From positions 402,001 through 466,000 of the forward strand of contig NZ_OY782764.1 of the NCBI RefSeq assembly GCF_963678225.1: a DNA stretch of 64,000 bases. The letters run 5' to 3'. A program made the translations under genes and the position numbers. The stretch comes from an uncultured Cohaesibacter sp. GTDB lineage: Bacteria > Pseudomonadota > Alphaproteobacteria > Rhizobiales > Cohaesibacteraceae. Shown piece after piece: positions 53,303 to 62,297 of this stretch; the stretch's first letter is position 1, and each line of letters begins with the position of its first letter. The notes beneath the pieces are model-generated. The model made no database searches, was not told where the DNA came from, and worked only from the letters and a program-made list of their open reading frames with translations.

Positions 53303-53394
53303 ATAGTATCCCTTTGGTTGGATAGTATCCTTAAAAGGGAGACACCACAAAAGCAAAGAAAAGATTTGACTTGTCCCCCCATGCTCCCTAGCTA
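53303..53394 (+). promoter_or_regulatory. metX promoter with upstream direct repeats
   Basis: TTGACT (53366-53371), a 17-base spacer and TAGCTA (53389-53394) form a good promoter about 48 bases before the metX start codon. Upstream, ATAGTATCC occurs twice (53303-53311 and 53322-53330), 19 bases apart, between the divergent mutase and metX genes, as possible operator repeats. No SAM-II riboswitch was recognised here. Confidence 0.5.
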
Positions 53395-53441
53395 CTTTGC
53401 ACAAGACAAAAAAACCAGTCCGTCTTTGGAGAAAATGCCCA

Positions 53442-54674
53442 ATGAACAGTCCGACCGACAGCAACAATCCGGAAGCCGGAGTGAAAAGTCGGGAAGAGCG
53501 CGCCCATCACGAGGCGCTGTCTCCATCCAGCCGGAGTGTCACCTTCGGCCCGGACACCCCGCTCAAGCTGGATGCTGGCGGAGAACTCTCTCCCTTCACC
53601 ATCGCCTATGAAACCTATGGCAGCCTGAACGAAGACCACTCCAACGCTATCCTCGTTTTTCACGCCCTGACCGGTGACCAATATGCCGCCTCCCCCTCGC
53701 CGGTAACAGGCAAGCCGGGCTGGTGGTCCACCATGATCGGACCGGGCAAGCCCATTGATACCGAACGCTATTTCGTTATCTGCTCAAACGTTCTGGGCGG
53801 CTGTTCAGGCTCTACAGGCCCGGCTTCCATCAATCCGGCCACCGGCAAGCCCTATGGCCTTGATCTGCCGGTGATTACCGTGCCGGATATGGTGCGCGCC
53901 CAGACGATGCTGGTGGACTATCTGGGTATCGACAAACTCTTCAGTGTGATTGGTGGCTCCATGGGCGGCATGCAGGCCATGCAATGGGCGGCCGCTTACC
54001 CCGAACGGGTCAACTCGGCGATCCTGATCGCCACCGCTTCGCACCATTCGTCGCAAAATATTGCCTTTTACGAGGTTGGCCGCCAAGCCGTGATGGCCGA
54101 TCTGGACTGGCATAGCGGGCGCTACTATGACTATGACGTCACGCCGAAAAAGGGGCTCGCCGTAGCGCGGATGGCAGCCCATGTGACCTACATGTCCGAG
54201 CAGTCACTGCAGAATAAATTTGGCCGCAATCTGCAAAATAGTACGGAAAAAGGCTTTTCCTTTGATGCCGAGTTTGAAATCGAAAGCTATCTGCATCATC
54301 AGGGCATGACCTTCGTGGATCGCTTCGACGCCAATTCCTATCTCTATGTGACGCGGGCGATGGATTATTTCGATCTGGCCGCAAGCTATGATGGACAACT
54401 GGCCAAAGCCTTCATGGGAACCAAGGCGCGCTTTTGCGTTGTCTCCTTCACCTCGGACTGGCATTTTCCAACTTCGGCCAGCCGCACCATCGTGCATGCG
54501 CTCAATGCGGCAGGCGCTTCGGTCAGCTTTGTCGAGATTGACAGCGACAAGGGCCATGACGCCTTTTTGCTCGAAGAGCCAGAATTCTTCGATGCCATCA
54601 ACGGCTTCCTGCATGCTGCCGATCGCAACAATGACCAGCCCGGCAACCACGATGATACGGAGGAGCGCTCATGA
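53442..54674 (+). CDS. metX: Homoserine O-acetyltransferase (MetX)
   Basis: Acylates homoserine for methionine synthesis. The 410 residues show an alpha/beta-hydrolase fold: FHALTGDQY (near 72), [16 protein letters not shown] (near 112), the nucleophile Ser in [13 protein letters not shown] (near 170), and the later Asp and His in SFTSDWHFP and [10 protein letters not shown]. The N-terminal ~35 residues are poorly conserved. The start is the ATG at 53442, preceded by TGGAGA; the earlier in-frame ATG at 53397 is less likely. It overlaps metW by 4 bases (ATGA). Confidence 0.94.
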   Translation: MNSPTDSNNPEAGVKSREERAHHEALSPSSRSVTFGPDTPLKLDAGGELSPFTIAYETYGSLNEDHSNAILVFHALTGDQYAASPSPVTGKPGWWSTMIGPGKPIDTERYFVICSNVLGGCSGSTGPASINPATGKPYGLDLPVITVPDMVRAQTMLVDYLGIDKLFSVIGGSMGGMQAMQWAAAYPERVNSAILIATASHHSSQNIAFYEVGRQAVMADLDWHSGRYYDYDVTPKKGLAVARMAAHVTYMSEQSLQNKFGRNLQNSTEKGFSFDAEFEIESYLHHQGMTFVDRFDANSYLYVTRAMDYFDLAASYDGQLAKAFMGTKARFCVVSFTSDWHFPTSASRTIVHALNAAGASVSFVEIDSDKGHDAFLLEEPEFFDAINGFLHAADRNNDQPGNHDDTEERS

Positions 54675-55324
54675 GCAAGCCCGACAAGAAGGCTCTCATC
54701 GTCGGCGGACGCGCAGACAACACCCGCATCGACTTCGAGCTGGTGGCAGACATGATCGAACCCAACACCAAGATTCTTGATGTGGGCAGCGACGATGGCG
54801 CCCTGCTGGAATTGCTGCGTGACAGTCGCAATGTGGAAGGACGCGGCATCGAGCTGTCCCAGAAGGGGGTCAACAAATGCGTTGCCCGTGGCTTGTCGGT
54901 CATTCAGGGCGATGCGGATGAAGATCTGATCTATTATCCCGATGACAGCTTTGATTATGTCATCCTCAGCCAGACGATTCAGGCCACCCGCAATCCAAAG
55001 CTGGTGCTGGAGCATTTGCTGCGCATCGGGCGCAAGGCGATTGTCTCCTTCCCCAATTTCGGCCATTGGCGCGTGCGTTCGGATCTTCTCTTCCGTGGCA
55101 CGATGCCGGTCAATGATTACCTCCCCTATAGCTGGTATGACACGCCGAACATCCATTTCTGCACGGTGCGGGATTTCGTCAATCTGTGTCGGGAAACCAA
55201 TGCGGAAATCGAGAAAGCCCACGGCATTCGGGGCGATGGCGAACGCATTTCCTTTTCCGCCCCCTGGTGGTTCTGGAACCTGTTTGCCGAACAGGCCATT
55301 TTCCTCCTAAGCCGCAAGCACTAG
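54671..55324 (+). CDS. metW: Methionine biosynthesis protein MetW
   Basis: SAM-methyltransferase-fold protein that works with MetX in methionine synthesis. The 217 residues have the SAM motif [15 protein letters not shown] (near 35), [13 protein letters not shown] and the MetW-specific [24 protein letters not shown] (motif pieces near 80), followed by [13 protein letters not shown]. The start overlaps the last bases of metX. It converges with the methyltransferase gene, with a 4-base overlap of the stops. Confidence 0.94.
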   Translation: MSKPDKKALIVGGRADNTRIDFELVADMIEPNTKILDVGSDDGALLELLRDSRNVEGRGIELSQKGVNKCVARGLSVIQGDADEDLIYYPDDSFDYVILSQTIQATRNPKLVLEHLLRIGRKAIVSFPNFGHWRVRSDLLFRGTMPVNDYLPYSWYDTPNIHFCTVRDFVNLCRETNAEIEKAHGIRGDGERISFSAPWWFWNLFAEQAIFLLSRKH

Positions 55325-56124
55325 TCGCTCTCCCCCTTCGGCCAATCTTCAGCATTGGCAAAGGGATTGTAGGCTGGAAAATGCCCACCCGCTGCAGGCA
55401 GGTTGGGAACCGGCAGGAACACAGGCCGGAAGCTGGTCTTAACCTTGCTGGCTTCCGTGCTCACCAGCCCTTGCGCCAACAACTTGGTTGCCTCCACTAT
55501 CAGAACGCCGGAAAAAGCGGGCCAGCATTGCGCCCCGATCCGCTCCCACAGATGGGCCGAGCCTAGAAAGCGCTGCCTCTTGAAGGGGGCGAAATAAAGT
55601 CCGTCATTCCAGCGCGTCGGCGTAAACATGGTATCGCGCAAGAGGTGTCTTAGCTGTCTTTTGGAAAAGGGCCGCCCATAGGCAAAGGGAGAATGCTCCA
55701 CCCGCGCCCAGACGCCGCGTCTATTGGGCACCACGATCATCAAGCGCCCGCCCGGTGTCAGAACCCGCCAGATTTCGCGCAAATGCTCAGCCGGATTGTC
55801 AACCAGTTCCAACATATGCACCAGCACGACCCGATCGAGACTGGCATCGGCCAAAGGCAAATCATTGCTGTCGACAAGTGCGGTTGAAGAAGCGCCATCG
55901 GAAGGCCAATAAACGGCGCCCTGCTGCGAGGGCATGAAAGCCAGGGCCCGTTCGGCGTTATCACGCATACCGCGAATATAGGGGGGAGCGTAGCCCATCC
56001 CCAAAACGCTCAGGCCCTTGAGGTTGGGCCAGAGAGTCTGGATGCGCTGATTGACATGATGCGCAGTCACACGTCCCAACGGCTGGGTATAGAAATTTCT
56101 CAAATCCAGAACATCAAGAAACAT
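55321..56124 (-). CDS. Class I SAM-dependent methyltransferase-like protein
   Basis: A 267-residue protein. The methyltransferase core is seen as LSVLGMGYAPPYI (near 38), LPLADASLDRVVLVHMLELVDNPAEHLREIWRVLTPGG in pieces near 90-125, and LMIVVPNRRGVWARVE. The SAM-binding glycine motif is unusual (GMGYAPPY instead of GxGxG). The N-terminus MFLDVLDLRNFYTQPLG resembles the rhizobial homologues. The target is unknown. The start used is ATG 56124; an ATG at 56136 is possible. It is divergent from gloB, with no clear promoter motif between them. Confidence 0.78.
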   Translation of the reverse strand: MFLDVLDLRNFYTQPLGRVTAHHVNQRIQTLWPNLKGLSVLGMGYAPPYIRGMRDNAERALAFMPSQQGAVYWPSDGASSTALVDSNDLPLADASLDRVVLVHMLELVDNPAEHLREIWRVLTPGGRLMIVVPNRRGVWARVEHSPFAYGRPFSKRQLRHLLRDTMFTPTRWNDGLYFAPFKRQRFLGSAHLWERIGAQCWPAFSGVLIVEATKLLAQGLVSTEASKVKTSFRPVFLPVPNLPAAGGHFPAYNPFANAEDWPKGESD

Positions 56125-56351
56125 GAAAAACAGCACGCACCGCGCAAGCGGCTCCCCATCGTTGGCCAGTGGCTAGCCTCTCTAATGTGGCATCTCGCAC
56201 CACCAATTCCAAGCGGCAAAAATCACATATTGAGCAGGCAAGCGATTGCGTCCGTGCGGGCGGCCCCTATATTGAGAAATAATCTGGGCATTCCCTCGAA
56301 AACATGCAACTGTTATCAGCAATGCCAGACAGCAATCACTGGAGAGACCCA

Positions 56352-57128
56352 ATGGCCAATCAGCCCCTTGAAACAAAACTCATTCCCTGCCGCTCGGACA
56401 ATTATGCCGTGTTGGTCCATGACAAGGAGGCGAACCTCACATTTCTGGTGGATGTCCCCGAAGCACCGGCCATCCGACAAGCCTTGAAGGAAACGGGCTG
56501 GTCTCTGTCCCATATTCTGATTACCCATCATCATTATGATCATGTGGAAGGGCTTGCAGCCATCAAGGCGGAAACCGGAGCCAAGGTCTATGGCCCCGCC
56601 GACAGCGCCAGCAAGATAGGCAGCATTGACGAACCTCTCTCCGATGGCGATAGCTTCGCTTTTGGCGACCAGAAGGTCTATGTACTGGGAACACCGGGCC
56701 ACACGCTGGACCATATCTGCTATTGGCTGCCCAACGCCGAACTGGCATTCACGGGCGACACGCTCTTTGCCATGGGCTGCGGTCGCGTGTTTGAAGGCTC
56801 CCTCAAGGACATGTGGTTTTCCGTTGACAAGCTGGCCAAACTGCCCCCAGAAACCACTTTCTTCTGCGGTCACGAATATACCGAGGCCAATGGCAATTTC
56901 TGCCTGACGATCGAACCGGAAAACGAGCTGCTCTTGCAGCGGGTAGAAGAGGTTAAGAACTTGCGAGCTCAAGGACTGCCAACCGTACCGTCCACTATTC
57001 TGGATGAACTGACCACCAACAGCTTCTTGCGTGCCAATAATTCAGACGTAAAGGCCTCTCTGGGCATGACCGATGCTGAGGATTGGGAAGTTTTTGCTGA
57101 AATTCGCACCCGCAAGGACAATGCCTGA
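56352..57128 (+). CDS. gloB: Hydroxyacylglutathione hydrolase (glyoxalase II)
   Basis: Metallo-beta-lactamase-fold thioesterase hydrolysing S-lactoylglutathione. The 258 residues carry the metal motif THHHYDHVEG (near 60-69), GTPGHTLDHI (His near 115), FTGDTLFAMGCGR (Asp near 137) and FCGHEYTEAN (His near 175). The C-terminal region has the glutathione-binding pattern. The start is the ATG at 56352, with GGAGAG upstream; 16 upstream in-frame residues are not family-like. It is followed by a hairpin shared with the Lrp-type gene. Confidence 0.95.
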   Translation: MANQPLETKLIPCRSDNYAVLVHDKEANLTFLVDVPEAPAIRQALKETGWSLSHILITHHHYDHVEGLAAIKAETGAKVYGPADSASKIGSIDEPLSDGDSFAFGDQKVYVLGTPGHTLDHICYWLPNAELAFTGDTLFAMGCGRVFEGSLKDMWFSVDKLAKLPPETTFFCGHEYTEANGNFCLTIEPENELLLQRVEEVKNLRAQGLPTVPSTILDELTTNSFLRANNSDVKASLGMTDAEDWEVFAEIRTRKDNA

Positions 57129-57159
57129 CGGGAAGAAGTGCAGAGCGCTCAAAATGACA

Positions 57160-57186
57160 AGAGGCACTTCGGCGCCTCTATTTTCT
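57160..57186. terminator. Terminator between gloB and the Lrp-type gene
   Basis: AGAGGC and GCCTCT pair around an 8-base loop, followed by ATTTTCTT on the plus strand; it may serve both converging genes. Confidence 0.6.
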
Positions 57187-57204
57187 TGCGTAAAAGCCAG
57201 ACCC

Positions 57205-57696
57205 CTAGAAGGGTTCATTGCCGAACAGTTTCTTGGCAGTTTCATTGATCAACGTATGGCGGCGATCGAATTTCTTGGCAAGAATGATGTTGGTCATCGT
57301 GCGCACAACACCTTGAATCTCGCCGATCTCATCAAGCAGCACATCCAGATCTTCAAGCTGCGGCATTTCCACGATCAGGGACAGATCGAACGCCCCGTTC
57401 ACCGTGAAGCAGGAGGAAATTTCGGGATAGCCTTCAAGCTTCTGCACGATAGGCCCCTGCAATTTGGGGTCGATCTCGACAAAGACAATCGCCCGATTGA
57501 GCGCCTCCATGGGATCGCTGTTGAGCAACACGGTAAAGCCGTCAATCACGCCTTCCCGCTTCAGCCGCTCTATGCGCTCATGCACCGTGGAGCGCGCCAC
57601 ATCCAGCTTGCGACCGATTTCAGAGGTCGAAAGACGCGCATCTGCCTGCAACAACCGGATGAGTTTTCTGTCCAGATCATCTAGCGAACGCCGCAT
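57205..57696 (-). CDS. Lrp/AsnC-family transcriptional regulator
   Basis: A 163-residue feast/famine regulator. The N-terminal helix-turn-helix is LDRKLIRLLQADARLSTSEIGRKL, then RSTVHERIERLKREGVI. The C-terminal ligand (RAM) domain contains FVEIDPKLQGPIVQKLEGYPEI, GAFDLSLIVEM and the final VRTMTNII segment. It is divergent from an ALDH7-type aldehyde dehydrogenase gene and probably controls it, with lysine or a lysine catabolite as a likely effector (inference from gene context). AGGAGAG precedes the ATG. Confidence 0.92.
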   Translation of the reverse strand: MRRSLDDLDRKLIRLLQADARLSTSEIGRKLDVARSTVHERIERLKREGVIDGFTVLLNSDPMEALNRAIVFVEIDPKLQGPIVQKLEGYPEISSCFTVNGAFDLSLIVEMPQLEDLDVLLDEIGEIQGVVRTMTNIILAKKFDRRHTLINETAKKLFGNEPF

Positions 57697-58025
57697 TGTT
57701 CTCTCCTGAATGCTATCGGGCCCCTTGGCTCAATCTTGTAAACAGGCTATTGTCCTCACCTGTATTTCATTAGCTCACTTATTCATGATTTTCCCTCAAG
57801 AGCTACCGCTAATTTGACATATTACCAAATATTTCCAGCAAAATGCTTCAATTATTCGGCATATTGCCAAATAGCAGCAATCGCCCCTCTGTTTCTGTTG
57901 TAGTCGCCTCATTATACTATCAGCCGACAAATTCCTTTTCATGAATAAAATCAACATATTAAAGACGGATTGATTTTCCTCCCCCTTCAAAACCGTCTTC
58001 AATCACACTTGCCGGAGATCCCTCG
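57697..58025. promoter_or_regulatory. Divergent regulator/aldehyde dehydrogenase promoter with two operator-like dyads
   Basis: Two near-palindromes lie in this 329-base AT-rich region. ATTTG-ACATATTAC-CAAAT at 57812-57830 is a dyad with 9-base spacing. ATTCG-GCATATTGC-CAAAT at 57854-57872 repeats it with few changes. Their starts are exactly 42 bases apart, about four helical turns, which suits the multimeric Lrp-type regulator encoded next to them. No other element recognised. Confidence 0.6.
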
Positions 58026-59540
58026 ATGAGTTCATCCCTCGCTTCTGAAGCAAAAACCCTGCTCGACGCCATGGGCGTTGACGCCGCCAAACTTGGCGGA
58101 TCCATTTCCGTTTCCAGCCCGATTGACGGCTCAACCATCGCAACGGTCGCAGAGCAGTCCGCTGACGACATGAACAAGGCCGTAGAGGCCGCCCATGCTG
58201 CCTTCCTTGAATGGCGCACCGTGCCTGCGCCTGTCCGCGGCGAACTGGTTCGCCTACTGGGCGTTGAACTGCGCAAACACAAGGAAGCACTGGGCAAACT
58301 TGTGTCCATCGAAGCTGGAAAGATCCTGTCTGAAGGCCTTGGCGAAGTGCAGGAAATGATCGACATTTGCGATTTCGCGGTTGGTCAGTCCCGCCAGCTT
58401 TATGGCAAAACCATCGCGTCTGAACGCCCTGGCCATCGCATGATGGAAACATGGCACCCAATGGGCGTTTGCGGTGTGATCTCTGCCTTCAACTTTCCTG
58501 TTGCGGTCTGGTCATGGAACACCTGCCTCGCTCTTGTCTGTGGCGACAGCGTCATCTGGAAGCCATCGGAAAAGACCCCACTCACCGCGCTTGCCTGTGA
58601 CGCAATCCTCAAAAGCGTGATCGAGTCCTTTGATCAGGCTCCAGCCGCGCTGGCTCAGGTTGTCATTGGCGGGCCGGCTGTTGGCGAAGCACTCGTGGAC
58701 AATCCGCTTGTTCCAATCATTTCGGCCACCGGCTCCACCCGCATGGGCAAGGCTGTCGGCCCGCGTGTAGCAGCCCGCTTTGGCCGCTCTATTCTGGAAT
58801 TGGGCGGCAACAATGCGATGATCGTGGCGCCAAGCGCCGATCTGGATATGGCCGTACGGGCCATCTGCTTCTCCGCAGTGGGCACCGCCGGTCAGCGCTG
58901 CACCTCCCTGCGCCGTCTCATCGTGCATGAGAGTGTCGTTGACAAGCTGGTGCCGCAACTTAAGAAAGCCTATGGCTCCCTGCCCGTCGGCACCCCGCTG
59001 GATGGCGGCACACTGGTTGGCCCGCTGATCGATGAAGCAGCCTTCTCCATGATGCAGGATTCCCTTGCCAAGGCCAAGGAACAGGGCGGCACCGTCACCG
59101 GTGGTGAACGTGTCACGGTCGAAGAATGCGAAGACGGCTTCTATGTGCGCCCCGCCATTGCGGAGATGCCAGCCCAGAGCGACGTGGTCAAAACGGAAAC
59201 CTTCGCCCCGATCCTCTATGTCATGACCTACAAGGATTTCGACGACGCGCTCAAACTGCATAACGAAGTTCCGCAGGGCCTATCTTCTTGCATCTTCACG
59301 CAGGATATGCGCGAAACCGAACTGTTCATGAGTGCTGCCGGCTCTGACTGCGGTATCTGCAACGTCAATATCGGCCCGTCGGGCGCAGAAATCGGCGGCG
59401 CTTTTGGTGGTGAAAAGGAAACCGGCGGAGGCCGCGAATCCGGCTCTGATGCCTGGAAAGGCTATATGCGCCGTGCGACCAACACCATCAACTATTCCAC
59501 CGAGTTGCCTCTGGCACAGGGTGTGTCCTTCGACGTCTGA
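58026..59540 (+). CDS. ALDH7-family aldehyde dehydrogenase (L-aminoadipate-semialdehyde type)
   Basis: NAD-dependent aldehyde dehydrogenase, probably oxidising alpha-aminoadipate semialdehyde in lysine breakdown. The 504 residues show the substrate-binding SAFNFPVAVWSWNTCLAL (near 160), WKPSEKTP, catalytic Glu in FGRSILELGGNNAM (near 260), catalytic Cys in GTAGQRCTSLRR (Cys near 295) and the ALDH7 end segment CNVNIGPSGAEIGGAFGGEK then TGGGRESGSDAWK. GGAGATCC precedes the ATG. The divergent Lrp-type regulator supports an amino-acid-catabolic role. A UUCG-loop terminator follows. Confidence 0.92.
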   Translation: MSSSLASEAKTLLDAMGVDAAKLGGSISVSSPIDGSTIATVAEQSADDMNKAVEAAHAAFLEWRTVPAPVRGELVRLLGVELRKHKEALGKLVSIEAGKILSEGLGEVQEMIDICDFAVGQSRQLYGKTIASERPGHRMMETWHPMGVCGVISAFNFPVAVWSWNTCLALVCGDSVIWKPSEKTPLTALACDAILKSVIESFDQAPAALAQVVIGGPAVGEALVDNPLVPIISATGSTRMGKAVGPRVAARFGRSILELGGNNAMIVAPSADLDMAVRAICFSAVGTAGQRCTSLRRLIVHESVVDKLVPQLKKAYGSLPVGTPLDGGTLVGPLIDEAAFSMMQDSLAKAKEQGGTVTGGERVTVEECEDGFYVRPAIAEMPAQSDVVKTETFAPILYVMTYKDFDDALKLHNEVPQGLSSCIFTQDMRETELFMSAAGSDCGICNVNIGPSGAEIGGAFGGEKETGGGRESGSDAWKGYMRRATNTINYSTELPLAQGVSFDV

Positions 59541-59574
59541 TGGCGACAAGGAATTTTAAAGTGAGAATTTCAGG

Positions 59575-59598
59575 AAAGGGCCGTTCGCGGCCCTTTTT
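59575..59598 (+). terminator. Terminator after aldehyde dehydrogenase
   Basis: AAAGGGCCG, a TTCG tetraloop and CGGCCCTTT form a very stable hairpin followed by TTTTT. Confidence 0.92.
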
Positions 59599-59636
59599 TG
59601 TGTTATGTAACGCTCACCACTTGCGCTTTGCGCAAA

Positions 59637-59653
59637 ATGTTATAATGTAACAT
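59637..59653 (+). promoter_or_regulatory. Zur box upstream of znuC
   Basis: ATGTTATAATGTAACAT is a 17-base imperfect palindrome that fits the alphaproteobacterial zinc-uptake-regulator consensus TGTTATAATATAACA. It lies about 40 bases before the znuC start codon. A second partial copy (TGTTATGTAAC) occurs at 59600-59610. Zinc repression of znuCB is therefore expected. Confidence 0.8.
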
Positions 59654-59691
59654 CCCCATTATAATCCTCGACCAATCAAGATTGCAAGCTC

Positions 59692-60513
59692 GTGCCCCAT
59701 ACCGACCCATTGCTCGTTGGAACAGACATCACAGTCAAAGCTGACGGCAAGACACTGCTGAATAACGTTTCCGTTTCGGTTTGTGAAAATGAAATCGTGA
59801 CCATTATCGGCCCCAACGGCGGCGGCAAGACTACCTTGCTGAAATCCCTCCTTGGCCTCAGGTCGATTGCGTCCGGGAGCGTCAAACGCAAGAAAAATCT
59901 CAATCTGGGCTATGTGCCCCAAAAGCTCGTTATTGACCGCACGTTGCCGCTCACGGTGCAGCGCCTGATGCAGCTCACAGGCTCCTACAAGCGCGCTCAG
60001 ATCGAGGATGCGCTGGGAGAAACAGGTGTTGCGCACAAGATCCACGACAATATCCACTCGCTTTCGGGCGGCGAGATGCAGCGTGTGCTGCTCGCTCGCG
60101 CCATTATCCGCCAGCCTGAACTGATGGTACTGGATGAGCCGGTACAGGGCGTCGACTATCTGGGCGAAATCGCCCTCTATCAGCTCATCGAAGCCATCCG
60201 CAACAAATATAAATGCGGTATTCTTCTGGTCTCCCACGACCTGCATATGGTGATGCGCGCATCCAACAGGGTCATTTGCCTCAACACCCATGTCTGCTGC
60301 TCCGGACAGCCGACCGATGTCGAACAAAGCCCAGACTATCAGCGCCTATTTGGCTCTCGCGGCTTGCAAACCATGGCTCCCTATGGCCATAGGCACGGCC
60401 ATTTTCATGATATCCCGCCCGATCCGGCCTCCCTTAACGACCATGATGCTGATGGGCATTCATGCGCGGACCATCACCATTGCGATCACGAGGGACATAA
60501 CCATGCTGGATGA
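59692..60513 (+). CDS. znuC: Zinc ABC transporter ATP-binding protein ZnuC
   Basis: ATPase of the high-affinity zinc importer. The 273 residues start at GTG and show Walker A GPNGGGKTTLL (near 40), Q-loop GYVPQKL, signature SLSGGEMQR (near 123) and Walker B LMVLDEPVQGVD. The C-terminus (from ~225) is histidine-rich: YGHRHGHFHD and DHDADGHSCADHHHCDHEGHNH, which may bind zinc or serve as a metal sensor. The zur box upstream and the overlapping znuB gene support zinc, not manganese. znuA is not in the window. Confidence 0.95.
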   Translation: MPHTDPLLVGTDITVKADGKTLLNNVSVSVCENEIVTIIGPNGGGKTTLLKSLLGLRSIASGSVKRKKNLNLGYVPQKLVIDRTLPLTVQRLMQLTGSYKRAQIEDALGETGVAHKIHDNIHSLSGGEMQRVLLARAIIRQPELMVLDEPVQGVDYLGEIALYQLIEAIRNKYKCGILLVSHDLHMVMRASNRVICLNTHVCCSGQPTDVEQSPDYQRLFGSRGLQTMAPYGHRHGHFHDIPPDPASLNDHDADGHSCADHHHCDHEGHNHAG

Positions 60514-61315
60514 TTTCTTTACGCGCGCCCTTCTCGGAGGCATCGGCATCGCCCTTGTATCCGGACCTCTTGGCTGCTTCATCGTCTGGCGCCGCATGGC
60601 CTATTTCGGAGAAACCATGTCCCATGCGGCTCTGCTGGGCATCTCTCTGAGCCTGATGATGGATTTGTTGCCTTTCTGGGGCGTATTCGCCGTTTCCATC
60701 GCCATTGCCATGGCACTATATGGTCTGGAAAAACTCGACCGTCTGTCCAGCGATACACTGCTGGGCATCCTGTCGCATGCCTCGCTCTCCATCGGGCTCA
60801 TCGCTCTGGGCTTCATGGCGTGGCTGCGCGTTGATGTCATGTCGCTGCTGTTTGGCGACATCCTCTCGATCACCCGTGGTGATCTGGCCCTCATCTGGGG
60901 TGGAGGCATTCTGGTGCTTGGCCTGCTTCTTTTTCACTGGCGCAGCCTTTTGGCGGCAACCGTCAGTCAGGACATTGCCTCTGCTGAAGGTCTGCCAACC
61001 AAGCGAGCCAATCTGGTTTTCATTCTGCTGATCGCGCTGGTCATCGCGGTAGCCATGAAGCTCATCGGCGCCTTGCTGATCACCTCGCTACTGATTATTC
61101 CCGCGGCCAGCGCCAGACAATTTGCCCGCAGTCCGGAAATGATGGCGATATTGGCCGCCATCATGGCCTGCCTGTCTGCCATTCTGGGCCTCAACATGTC
61201 GATGATCTGGGATTCCAACCCTGGTCCGTCCATTGTGCTGGGGGCCTTCATGCTTTTTCTGCTGTCTCTGGCCATCGCACCTCTGGTGCGGGCTCTGCGC
61301 CCACCCCAGCGCTAA
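60503..61315 (+). CDS. znuB: Zinc ABC transporter permease ZnuB
   Basis: A 270-residue ABC-3-type permease with about eight hydrophobic helices. Family segments are GCFIVWRRMAYFGETMSHAALLG (in pieces near 22-45), SHASLSIGLIALG, and LLITSLLIIPAASARQFAR (near 195). The start chosen is the ATG at 60503, within the last codons of znuC (11-base overlap), rather than the far upstream in-frame start at 60290. It converges with the DMT exporter gene, with 4-base overlap of the stops. Confidence 0.94.
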   Translation: MLDDFFTRALLGGIGIALVSGPLGCFIVWRRMAYFGETMSHAALLGISLSLMMDLLPFWGVFAVSIAIAMALYGLEKLDRLSSDTLLGILSHASLSIGLIALGFMAWLRVDVMSLLFGDILSITRGDLALIWGGGILVLGLLLFHWRSLLAATVSQDIASAEGLPTKRANLVFILLIALVIAVAMKLIGALLITSLLIIPAASARQFARSPEMMAILAAIMACLSAILGLNMSMIWDSNPGPSIVLGAFMLFLLSLAIAPLVRALRPPQR

Positions 61316-62184
61316 CGCCGCAGGAACAGATCCTTGGAAGCCAACACGGCGCCGCAGGTGATCAACAGCGCTGCGGCCCCGATGATGACCGTAAAGTCAG
61401 ACACGCCTGCCAAAATGAGAAGACCGGTAGACAGGAGCGGCGCTGCATAGGCTGCCGCTCCCAACACCTGAATGTCACCGTGTTTGACCCCGAAATCCCA
61501 AACATAGAAGGCCCCGCCAGCCGGGCCAAGCCCCAGCCCGATGGTTGCCATCCACTGAATGGCATTTTCCGGCCAAACCGTGGTTTCAAACAACAAGTGC
61601 GCCACAATGCTAAGCGCGGCCGCTACAAAGCAGAAGCCCACCACAATATCCGTGGGCACATGGGAGAAGCGGCGCGAGAGAACCGAATAGCCTGCCCAGA
61701 AGAAAGCGCCGAACAGCGCCACGCTATAGCCGCGAATATATTGCGGATCGATCGAGATCGTTTGTCCCTTGGTGACGACCAGCACCGCACCGGACAGGCC
61801 CAGAAGCGCCCCCAGACTGTGAAACCAGCGCAACCGCTCTCCAGGCAGCAGAGACGAGAAGACAACGATAAGCAGCGGCCAGAGATAATTCACGAGCCCC
61901 GCTTCCACTGGCGGTGCCAGACGCAGCGCTGCATAATAGGCCGCATGATAGCCAAACAGCCCGAACACCCCTAGCGCCCAGACATTCCACGGCTGCTTGA
62001 GCACCCTTATCGCGGAAGGGCGAAACACCCAGCTGACCAGACCAACCAGCCCACCCACGATGAAAGACATCGCGGTCAGCTGAAAAGGCGGCACCGTTCC
62101 ACTCCATACGGTAAACAAGGCAAGGAGCGACCACATCAGGATTGCCGTGAATCCGACAAGCGTGGCAAGCAGGCGTTTGGACAT
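61312..62184 (-). CDS. DMT-family exporter (YddG-like aromatic amino acid type)
   Basis: A 290-residue inner-membrane protein of the EamA/DMT family with ten hydrophobic segments. The N-terminal MSKRLLATLVGFTAILMWSLLALFTVWSG stretch (given in pieces) and YYAALRLAPPVEAGLVNYLWPLLIV resemble the YddG aromatic-amino-acid exporters, which is the closest guess by eye. GAAAGTGAAG lies upstream of the ATG. It stands on the minus strand, ending within the end of znuB. Confidence 0.8.
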   Translation of the reverse strand: MSKRLLATLVGFTAILMWSLLALFTVWSGTVPPFQLTAMSFIVGGLVGLVSWVFRPSAIRVLKQPWNVWALGVFGLFGYHAAYYAALRLAPPVEAGLVNYLWPLLIVVFSSLLPGERLRWFHSLGALLGLSGAVLVVTKGQTISIDPQYIRGYSVALFGAFFWAGYSVLSRRFSHVPTDIVVGFCFVAAALSIVAHLLFETTVWPENAIQWMATIGLGLGPAGGAFYVWDFGVKHGDIQVLGAAAYAAPLLSTGLLILAGVSDFTVIIGAAALLITCGAVLASKDLFLRR

Positions 62185-62231
62185 GGAAACTTCACTTTCA
62201 ACGGACCATCAAAAAACGCCTCAGCAAAGAC

Positions 62232-62264
62232 AAAAAAACCGCAGAAGAAAAGCTCCTGCGGTTT
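62232..62264 (-). terminator. Terminator after phaB
   Basis: On the minus strand AAACCGCAG and CTGCGGTTT pair, followed by TTTTGTC. It lies about 35 bases after the phaB stop. Confidence 0.85.
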
Positions 62265-62297
62265 GTTATCAAACGCTTTTTAGGCAATGACTAAAAT

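Noticed and set aside
53190-53441. SAM-II riboswitch expected upstream of metX
   Set aside because: Reading the leader, I see no matching pseudoknot core; only a promoter and direct repeats.
60290-60502. Longer ZnuB starting at 60290
   Set aside because: It would run through the znuC coding sequence in another frame; the ATG at 60503 gives the normal family start and length.
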